From JBAUHN01 sp049680295 (GTDB lineage: Bacteria; Pseudomonadota; Alphaproteobacteria; Rhodobacterales; Rhodobacteraceae): DNA of 9,534 bases. The stretch's first letter is position 1. Each line of letters starts with the position of its first letter. The position numbers were made by a program, and so were the translations under genes. The stretch lies in contig JBAUHN010000321.1 in NCBI GenBank assembly GCA_049680295.1, positions 1 to 9,534 on the forward strand. The letters are read 5' to 3'. Shown piece after piece: positions 1 to 6,239 of the stretch. A model generated the notes under the pieces. It was not told the DNA's origin and made no database searches. It saw nothing but the letters and a program-made list of their open reading frames with translations.

Positions 1-2435
1 GCGCGGATCTGCTCTGCGTAGTTTTTCATATAGTCCGTGGCCGCAATGATTGGCCCCTTGGCTTTGGCCAATTGCTGCGTCACGTAAGGCACGACCTCAT
101 CCGCGAGCGGGTTCAGTCGGTTTTGACGCAGCGCATCCTGCCCTTCGCGCGCCAACTCGTTAAAGCTGGTGGCGGACCAGATGTCAGACGTCACGCCAAA
201 GTCCTCTTTGAGCAATTTGGCGGCATCCATAGCCTGTACCAGAATGGTGCCAGAGCCCATCAGATTGACGTGTTTCTTGCCAGGTTTCTTGGTTTCCTGC
301 AAACGGTAGAGGCCACGAATGATGCCCTCTTCCGCGCCCATTGGCATGTCAGGATGGCTATAGTTCTCGTTCATCAGCGTGAGGTAGAAATAGACGTCCT
401 CCTGATCGACAAACATGCGCTGTAGGCCGTGATGCACCAGCACCGCGACCTCGTAGCTGAAGGTCGGATCATAGGTGATGCAGTTCGGGATCGTGCTGGC
501 CAGAATGTGGCTGTGTCCGTCCTCGTGCTGCAAACCTTCACCGTTCAGGGTTGTCCGCCCCGCCGTGCCACCCAGCATAAAGCCACGCGCGCGGCTGTCG
601 CCTGCCGCCCAGGCCAGATCGCCGATCCGCTGGAACCCGAACATCGAGTAGTAGATGTAGAACGGGATCATCGGCACGCCGTGGTTGGAATAGGACGTCG
701 CCGCCGCGATCCAATCGGCCATTGAGCCGGCCTCGTTGATGCCTTCCTGAAGGACCTGACCGTCGGTGCTTTCTTTGTAGTACGCCATCTGGTCGGCGTC
801 CTGCGGCGTGTATTTCTGCCCCATCGGGTTGTAGATACCGACTGAGCGGAACAGCCCTTCCATCCCGAACGTCCGGCTTTCGTCCGGCACAATCGGCACC
901 ACATATTTGCCGACGGCCTTGTCGCGCAAAAGTGTGGTCAGAATGCGCACGAAGGCCATCGTAGTCGAGATTTCGCGGTCACCCGTGCCTTTAAGCTGTC
1001 CATCAAATTTAGACAGCAGCGGGATTTCCAGCTTGGGGGCGTCGCGCCAGTCGCGCTTGGGAAAGTCGCCGCCCAGCTTTTTACGCTGGTCCGCCAGATA
1101 GGCACTTTGCGCGTTGTTCAGTTTGACAAAGGGGGCCTTTGACAAGTCCTCGTCCGATACAGGGATCTGGAACCGATCACGAAAGTCGCGCAACTGATCC
1201 TCGGCCAGCTTTTTCTGCTGGTGAGAGGTGTTCTGGCCCTCTCCGCTGCTGCCCATGCCATAGCCTTTGACCGTCTTGATCAACAAACAAGTTGGCTGTC
1301 CCTTGGTGTCAACCGCATGTTTGAAGGCCGTATAGACCTTTTCGGGGTCATGCCCGCCGCGGCGCAACGCCCAGATCTGATCGTCGGTCCAATCCTCGAC
1401 CAAGGCGGCAGTTTCAGGGTATTTGCCAAAGAAATGTTCGCGGATATAGGCACCATCCTTGGACTTGAACGTCTGATAGTCACCGTCGATGGTTTCATCC
1501 ATCAATTGCCGCAGCCGCCCGCTGGTGTCATTCTCAAGCAGGTGATCCCAGCCTTTGCCCCACAAAAGTTTGATCACATTCCAGCCGCCGCCCCGGAACC
1601 CGCCTTCAAGTTCCTGCACGATCTTGGAGTTGCCCCGCACCGGTCCGTCGAGACGTTGCAGGTTGCAGTTGACCACAAAGATCAGGTTGTCCAAGCCCTC
1701 ACGCGCGGCCAGATCGATGGCACCTCTGCTTTCAGGCTCGTCCATTTCGCCATCGCCCAGAAAACACCAGACCTTGCGGTCCCCCATGTCGATATGTCCC
1801 CGATTGTGCATGTATTTCATGAACCGGGCCTGATAGATCGCCATCAGCGGGCCAAGACCCATCGAAACGGTCGGGAATTGCCAATAATCCGGCATCAGCC
1901 AGGGGTGCGGATAGGAACTGAGCCCGCCGCCGTTAACCTCGGAGCGGAAATTCTCAAGCTGCTCTTCGCTGATCCGGCCTTCCATAAAGGAACGCGCGTA
2001 GATGCCCGGTATCACATGGCCCTGAAAGAACACCAGATCGCCGCCGTGGATGGCGGATTTCGACCGCCAAAAGTGGTTCAATCCGATGTCGTACATCACT
2101 GCCGAAGACGCAAATGACGCGATGTGACCGCCGTATTCACTGCTTTCCTTGTTGCGGCGCACGACCGTTGCCATGGCATTCCATCGGTTGATGGTCCGAA
2201 TGCGCCACTCCATATCCAGATCACCGGGAAACTCGAACTGATCATCCGCCGGAATCGTGTTCTGATAAGGTGTGGTTGACGAAAACGGCAAGGTGGCACC
2301 CGCCGCGCGGGCCTGCTGTACCGCCTTATCCAGCAGGAAATGCGCCCGATTTGCACCATCTTTTTCGATAACGTCCTGAATGGCTTCCTGCCATTCCTGA
2401 CTTTCGGTTGGGTCGATATCTGTGTGATCTTTCAT
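1..2435 (-). CDS. aceE: Pyruvate dehydrogenase E1 component, homodimeric type (3' end outside window)
   Basis: Thiamine-diphosphate E1 enzyme that decarboxylates pyruvate and acetylates the lipoyl groups of E2, giving cytosolic acetyl-CoA. The 811 visible codons run open from ATG 2435 to the left edge and align by eye with E. coli AceE (887 aa) from near its N-terminus to its KLFAEQVR-like segment (here KNYAEQIR), so about 75 residues are missing. Visible landmarks: GGH with His104, FFQGH with His140, the ThDP/Mg motif GDGEMDEPES (227 onward) with Asn256 and Asn258 in NCNLQRLDGP, the mobile-loop His405, Glu568 in EGINE (cofactor-activating Glu), and His637 in LQHEDGHSH. The start lies 14 bases after the phaB stop, with only a weak GGA ribosome site, so translation may be coupled to phaB. 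aceF and lpd would be expected next, off the left edge. Many alphaproteobacteria instead use the two-subunit PdhA/PdhB E1. The family call is very secure. Confidence 0.96.
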   Translation of the reverse strand, partial: MKDHTDIDPTESQEWQEAIQDVIEKDGANRAHFLLDKAVQQARAAGATLPFSSTTPYQNTIPADDQFEFPGDLDMEWRIRTINRWNAMATVVRRNKESSEYGGHIASFASSAVMYDIGLNHFWRSKSAIHGGDLVFFQGHVIPGIYARSFMEGRISEEQLENFRSEVNGGGLSSYPHPWLMPDYWQFPTVSMGLGPLMAIYQARFMKYMHNRGHIDMGDRKVWCFLGDGEMDEPESRGAIDLAAREGLDNLIFVVNCNLQRLDGPVRGNSKIVQELEGGFRGGGWNVIKLLWGKGWDHLLENDTSGRLRQLMDETIDGDYQTFKSKDGAYIREHFFGKYPETAALVEDWTDDQIWALRRGGHDPEKVYTAFKHAVDTKGQPTCLLIKTVKGYGMGSSGEGQNTSHQQKKLAEDQLRDFRDRFQIPVSDEDLSKAPFVKLNNAQSAYLADQRKKLGGDFPKRDWRDAPKLEIPLLSKFDGQLKGTGDREISTTMAFVRILTTLLRDKAVGKYVVPIVPDESRTFGMEGLFRSVGIYNPMGQKYTPQDADQMAYYKESTDGQVLQEGINEAGSMADWIAAATSYSNHGVPMIPFYIYYSMFGFQRIGDLAWAAGDSRARGFMLGGTAGRTTLNGEGLQHEDGHSHILASTIPNCITYDPTFSYEVAVLVHHGLQRMFVDQEDVYFYLTLMNENYSHPDMPMGAEEGIIRGLYRLQETKKPGKKHVNLMGSGTILVQAMDAAKLLKEDFGVTSDIWSATSFNELAREGQDALRQNRLNPLADEVVPYVTQQLAKAKGPIIAATDYMKNYAEQIR

Positions 2436-2449
2436 GGCATTATCCAGAC

Positions 2450-3172
2450 TTAGACGAAGAACTGTGCGCCATTGGCGCTGATGGTGGAGCCGTTGATAAA
2501 GCCCGCATCGTCTGCGACGAGGAACTTGACCGCGCGGGCGATCTCTTCCGGTTCACCCAAGCGACCCGCAGGAATCTGCGCGATGATGCTTTCGCGGACT
2601 TTCTCAGGCACAGCCATAACCATCTCGGTGCCGATGTAGCCGGGGCAAATCGCATTGGCGGTGATGTTGGCGCGCGCGCCTTCCTGTGCCAGCGATTTCA
2701 CAATGCCCAGATCACCCGCCTTGGTCGCGGCGTAATTGACTTGCGCGAACTGGCCTTTCTGACCGTTGATCGAGGATATCACCACGATGCGACCGAACTT
2801 GCGTTCACGCATGCCAGGCCAGATCGGGTGCACGGTGTTGAACACGCCGGTGAGGTTGGTGTCGATGACCTGATGCCACTGCTCAGGCGTCATTTTGTGG
2901 AACGGTGCATCGCGAGTGATGCCTGCGTTGGCGACAACGATCTCAACCGGGCCAAGATCGGCCTCGACCTGTGCGATGCCTGCTTTGGAACTGTCGTAGT
3001 CTGCAACGTTCCATTTGTAGGTCTTGATGCCGGTCTCGGCCGTGAAGGCAGCGGCGGCCTCATCATTGCCAGCATAGGTGGCGGCAACGGAATAACCGGC
3101 CTCCTTGAGTTCTTTAGAAATGGCAGCGCCGATTCCGCGACTGCCTCCGGTGACAAGTGCTATCCGTGACAT
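2450..3172 (-). CDS. phaB: Acetoacetyl-CoA reductase (PHB pathway, SDR family)
   Basis: Reduces acetoacetyl-CoA to (R)-3-hydroxybutyryl-CoA, usually with NADPH, for PHB synthesis. The 240-residue protein has the usual PhaB/FabG length and a complete short-chain dehydrogenase layout: TGGSRGIG (8-15) at the nucleotide fold, NAG (82-84), catalytic Ser134, Tyr147 and Lys151 in the order S-x12-Y-x3-K, and the PG turn before GTEM. The stretch ISSINGQKGQF is typical of PhaB and separates it from general FabG. ATG 3172 is chosen because it follows a GGGGAG ribosome site by 7 bases and gives the standard MSRIALVTGG start; a TTG at 3220 would add 16 low-complexity residues overlapping the end of phaC. 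It lies 44 bases after phaC and 14 before aceE. Cofactor preference is inferred from the family; no basic residue follows the second strand (TYAGNDE), so NADPH selectivity is not proven by sequence. Confidence 0.95.
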   Translation of the reverse strand: MSRIALVTGGSRGIGAAISKELKEAGYSVAATYAGNDEAAAAFTAETGIKTYKWNVADYDSSKAGIAQVEADLGPVEIVVANAGITRDAPFHKMTPEQWHQVIDTNLTGVFNTVHPIWPGMRERKFGRIVVISSINGQKGQFAQVNYAATKAGDLGIVKSLAQEGARANITANAICPGYIGTEMVMAVPEKVRESIIAQIPAGRLGEPEEIARAVKFLVADDAGFINGSTISANGAQFFV

Positions 3173-3177
3173 CTGTG

Positions 3178-3190
3178 TTCTCCCCATCTT
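3178..3190 (-). promoter_or_regulatory. Ribosome binding site that fixes the phaB start
   Basis: On the minus strand the spacer reads GATGGGGAGAACACAG directly before ATG 3172. The GGGGAG core with a 7-base spacer is the strongest ribosome site seen in the window. It supports the 240-residue PhaB start over the longer open frame that begins with TTG inside the phaC stop region. Confidence 0.6.
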
Positions 3191-3192
3191 TT

Positions 3193-3208
3193 CTGCGGCT
3201 GCAGCCGC
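3193..3208. promoter_or_regulatory. Palindrome with CTGC-N4-GCAG motif in the phaC-phaB spacer
   Basis: The spacer between the phaC stop and phaB holds the perfect 14-base palindrome GCGGCTGCAGCCGC (3195-3208). Overlapping it is CTGCGGCTGCAG (3193-3204), a CTGC-N4-GCAG arrangement. From memory, PhaR repressors of Paracoccus and Rhodobacter bind TGC-rich palindromes of the CTGC-N3/4-GCAG kind near phasin and synthase genes. The position inside an apparent operon argues for an internal regulatory site or simply a 5-pair mRNA hairpin with a UGCA loop. The plus-strand side is followed by a T-rich run, but no plus-strand gene reads into it. Confidence 0.3.
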
Positions 3209-3216
3209 TTTGTTGT

Positions 3217-4983
3217 TCAATGTGTCAGGACGTATGTGCCTGGCGCATCCTCAATTACTTTTAGTTTCCCCGCGCCGGGCACCCGTGCCGGAACTTGTTT
3301 CGCGCGGTCCTGAGCTTCCAGCCAATCGGCCCAATGCGGCCACCAAGACCCGGCGTGATGATCTGCTTTTGCCAACCAATTTTCGGGATCATCGGGATAG
3401 CCTTCGCCGGTCCAATATCCGTATTTTTCACGTTCCCCCGGCGGATTGATGACCCCCGCAATATGCCCGGAACCGCCCAATACGAACGTCACGTCACCGC
3501 CCAGCAATCCAGTGGTCGGATATACGGACTTCCATGGCGCGATGTGGTCTTCCTTGGTGGCCAGCACAAAGCAAGGCGTCTTGATCTTTGCGATGTCGAT
3601 GGGTGTGTCGTTCAGAATCAGTTCACCCGATTTGCGCAACCCGTTGCGCAAATAAATCCGGTCCAAGTACCACAGCAGCATGGCCGCAGGCAGCCGGGTG
3701 GAATCCGCGTTCCAGTACAGCAGATCGAACGCCGGTGGTTTTTCGCCCATCAGGTAGTTCATCACATGGAACGACCAGACCATGTCGTTTTCGCGGATGG
3801 CCGAGAACACATCCTGAAGCTGGTGCGCCTCCAGATGACCGGTCTCTGCCAGATGTTCGCGCAGATCAGCGAGGCGGCCCTCATCAACGAACACGCCAAT
3901 ATCGCCGACGTCGGTAAAATCAACCATCGTGGCAAGCGTGGTGGCCGAAGCAATGCGGGTATCGCACTTGGCGGCCAGATACGCCAATGTTGCCGTGACC
4001 AGAATTCCGCCAATGCAGAACCCCAGAACGTTGATCTTGTTTTCCCCAGTGGCCTGCTCGATGGCATCCAGTGCCGCAAGCGGGCCTTCGTTCATGTAGT
4101 TTTCAAAGTCTTTATCCGCGAGTTCTTTGCCCGGATTGATCCAACTGATGATAAAGACGGAATGGCCGCGCTTGAGCAGATATTGCACCAAGCTGTTCTT
4201 CTCGCGCATGTCCATGATGTAATATTTATTGATCCATGCCGGCACCAGCAGAATGGGCCGCTTGCGCTGTGTTTCGGTCATGGGATCGAATTGGATCAGC
4301 TGCATCAGGTCATTCTGATAGACAACTTTGCCGGGCGTCGTGCCCAGATCGCGACCCACGACAAAGGCGGTGTCGTCGTTGGTCTTGATATCCAGACGCC
4401 CATCGCCGCGTTCCAGGTCATCAATCAAGTTGTTGAAGCCGTCCAACAGGCTTTGGCCTTCGGTTTCAAGCAGCGCTTTGCGCGCCTGTGGGTTCAGGGC
4501 AAGAAAGTTGCTGGGCGCAAGCGCACTCAGGATCTGCCGCGTGTAAAACTCGACCCGAAGCTGTTCCCTTGATCCTTTGGGAAAGCTGTTGAGCGTCTCC
4601 AGCGTTGCATCCTCCAGCGCCAGATGAACGTCCCGGCAGATGCCCGCAAACGGATCTTCGTTCCAGGCGTCATCGCGGAAGCGGCGGTCTTTGACAGGCT
4701 CTTTCCGTCCCGTCCAGCCGGACATCCAAAGATCCGCCATTTTGGCAAAAGCCGTTTGCTGGACGGTCATCAATTCGGCGGGCCGCATCGCCAGATCCAT
4801 GCCGACCTTAGCAAAGGCGGAGAGCGCCGTGGTCGGGTCAGTCATGGAAAATCCGCCGCTATCGCCTTTTTGTGCAGTAGACTTCGCGGCGCGCTGAAAC
4901 AGGTTCTGCGTGCGTTGCATGATGCTCCAGTAAGCTGTCAGGCGCTCGGCCATCTGCTCGGAGGTTTCGGCCACTAGCGGCAT
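3217..4983 (-). CDS. phaC: Class I poly(3-hydroxyalkanoate) synthase
   Basis: Polymerises (R)-3-hydroxybutyryl-CoA into PHB at the granule surface, releasing CoA. The 588 residues fit class I synthases, which work without a PhaE or PhaR subunit. The N-terminal PhaC_N region covers roughly the first 250 residues and an alpha/beta-hydrolase core follows. The synthase lipase-like box GFCIGG places the nucleophile at Cys323; Asp479 in KEDH and His507 in GGSGH complete the triad, close to Cys319/Asp480/His508 of the Cupriavidus enzyme. VPAWINKYYIMD (247-258) replaces the more common VPPWINKYYILD, and the Trp-rich GSWWPHWADWL near 546-556 is typical. ATG 4983 was chosen because GGGGA precedes it; the open frame continues 32 codons upstream to 5079, but those residues overlap phaA and look unlike the family. 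It sits between phaA (52 bases) and phaB (44 bases). Confidence 0.95.
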   Translation of the reverse strand: MPLVAETSEQMAERLTAYWSIMQRTQNLFQRAAKSTAQKGDSGGFSMTDPTTALSAFAKVGMDLAMRPAELMTVQQTAFAKMADLWMSGWTGRKEPVKDRRFRDDAWNEDPFAGICRDVHLALEDATLETLNSFPKGSREQLRVEFYTRQILSALAPSNFLALNPQARKALLETEGQSLLDGFNNLIDDLERGDGRLDIKTNDDTAFVVGRDLGTTPGKVVYQNDLMQLIQFDPMTETQRKRPILLVPAWINKYYIMDMREKNSLVQYLLKRGHSVFIISWINPGKELADKDFENYMNEGPLAALDAIEQATGENKINVLGFCIGGILVTATLAYLAAKCDTRIASATTLATMVDFTDVGDIGVFVDEGRLADLREHLAETGHLEAHQLQDVFSAIRENDMVWSFHVMNYLMGEKPPAFDLLYWNADSTRLPAAMLLWYLDRIYLRNGLRKSGELILNDTPIDIAKIKTPCFVLATKEDHIAPWKSVYPTTGLLGGDVTFVLGGSGHIAGVINPPGEREKYGYWTGEGYPDDPENWLAKADHHAGSWWPHWADWLEAQDRAKQVPARVPGAGKLKVIEDAPGTYVLTH

Positions 4984-5035
4984 AACAATCCCCACGCACC
5001 ACCAACGGCCGGCACAAGATCTGCGGGCAACGCTC

Positions 5036-6211
5036 TCACGGGCGCTCCACACAGAGCGCGACGCCCATGCCCCCGCCAATGCAAAGTGTGGCTAGACCTT
5101 TCTTGGCGCCACGTCGCTTCATCTCGAACAACAGCGTGTTCAAGATGCGGGCCCCGCTTGCACCAATTGGATGGCCGATGGCGATCGCGCCTCCGTTCAC
5201 GTTGACGATGGCCGGGTCCCAACCCATGTCCTTGTTGACCGCACAGGCCTGAGCCGCAAAGGCCTCGTTCGCCTCAACCAGATCAAGGTCTTCGACTTTC
5301 CATCCTGCCTTTTCCAACGCTTTGCGCGATGCATAGATCGGACCAACCCCCATAATGGATGGGTCCAGCCCAGCGGTGGCATAGCTGGCAATCCGCGCCA
5401 ATGGTTCAATGCCGCGCGCCTCGGCATTATCCGCTGACATCAACAGTACGCCAGCCGCGCCATCATTCAGACCCGAAGCATTGGCTGCCGTAACCGACCC
5501 ATCCCGCGCGAAAGCGGGGCGCATTTTGGCCATCGCTTCCAGATTGGCTCCGTGTCGGATGTATTCGTCCTTGTCCATCACAACGTCGCCCTTGCGGGTC
5601 TTGATCGTGAAAGGAATGATTTCGTCAGCGAACTTTCCGGCTTTTTGTGCGGCTTCCGCCTTATTCTGGCTGGCGACGGCAAATTCGTCCTGTGCATCCC
5701 GGCCAATCTGCCACTTTTCAGCAACGTTTTCAGCGGTCTGACCCATGTGATAACCGTTGAACGCGTCCCATAGGCCGTCGCGGATCATGGTGTCGATGTA
5801 GTTCATATCGCCCATTTTTTGCCCTGCGCGTAGATTGGCTGCATGTGGGCTGAGCGTCATGTTTTCCTGCCCGCCCGCCGCAACGATATCGGCGTCGCCC
5901 AACTGGATGTGCTGCGCCCCAAGGGCGACAGCACGCAGGCCCGAGCCGCAGACCTGATTGAGGCCCCATGCGGAGGCAGCAATCGGCAGCCCAGCGTTGA
6001 TATGTGCCTGACGGGCCGGGTTCTGGCCCTGCGCGGCGGTCAGCACCTGCCCTAAAATGGTTTCTGAAACGCTGTCCTTTTCGACCCCGGCACGGGCCAC
6101 GATGGCCTCAAGCATGGCACTACCCAGATCATGCGCAGGTGTATTTGCAAAAGAGCCGCCAAAGCTTCCGACCCCGGTACGGGCGGCTGATGCGATTACA
6201 ACGTTTGTCAT
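5036..6211 (-). CDS. phaA: Acetyl-CoA acetyltransferase (beta-ketothiolase)
   Basis: Condenses two acetyl-CoA into acetoacetyl-CoA, the first PHB step; biosynthetic thiolases are typically restrained by free CoA. The 391 residues match the family length almost exactly. Catalytic residues are in place: Cys88 in NQVCGSG (acyl-carrying nucleophile), NEAFA at 315-319, His347 in GHPIGASGAR and Cys377 in CIGGGMG (base), each one position below the Zoogloea PhaA numbering. ATG 6211 is preferred because AAAGGA precedes it at about 6 bases and MTNVVIASAARTGVG is the standard thiolase start; the frame stays open 23 codons further, but that part overlaps maeB. The gene lies 28 bases after maeB and 52 before phaC, so it probably shares their transcript. 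A general atoB thiolase is a possible alternative, but the neighbours favour PHB synthesis. Confidence 0.95.
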   Translation of the reverse strand: MTNVVIASAARTGVGSFGGSFANTPAHDLGSAMLEAIVARAGVEKDSVSETILGQVLTAAQGQNPARQAHINAGLPIAASAWGLNQVCGSGLRAVALGAQHIQLGDADIVAAGGQENMTLSPHAANLRAGQKMGDMNYIDTMIRDGLWDAFNGYHMGQTAENVAEKWQIGRDAQDEFAVASQNKAEAAQKAGKFADEIIPFTIKTRKGDVVMDKDEYIRHGANLEAMAKMRPAFARDGSVTAANASGLNDGAAGVLLMSADNAEARGIEPLARIASYATAGLDPSIMGVGPIYASRKALEKAGWKVEDLDLVEANEAFAAQACAVNKDMGWDPAIVNVNGGAIAIGHPIGASGARILNTLLFEMKRRGAKKGLATLCIGGGMGVALCVERP

Positions 6212-6239
6212 ATGAAATCCTTTGCTACTGAACCTGCGT

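Noticed and set aside
1221..2117. Plus-strand open frame of 298 codons opposite aceE
   Set aside because: It is in codon register with aceE, which matches its family over the whole stretch. The mirrored protein shows no known motif.
1..2435. Possible frameshift or decay of aceE at the left edge
   Set aside because: All 811 visible codons are open in one frame and the alignment with E. coli AceE continues to the edge. The missing end is a window boundary effect.
2408..3169. Plus-strand open frame of 253 codons opposite phaB
   Set aside because: It is the register mirror of phaB, which has a complete SDR active site. No independent coding signal was seen.
3195..3216. Palindrome plus T-rich run as an intrinsic terminator on the plus strand
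   Set aside because: No plus-strand gene reads into it, the stem is only 5 pairs, and the T-run is interrupted by G. On the minus strand it is followed by A-rich RNA.
3295..4572. Plus-strand open frame of 425 codons opposite phaC
   Set aside because: It is in exact codon register with phaC on the other strand. Its lack of stops follows from the rarity of TTA, CTA and TCA codons in phaC. The translation has no recognisable domain, and phaC has an intact catalytic triad.
4984..5079. N-terminal extension of phaC by 32 residues
   Set aside because: The extension overlaps the end of phaA in another frame and gives an Arg/Trp/Ser-rich stretch unlike class I synthases. ATG 4983 has a GGGGA ribosome site and gives the family length.
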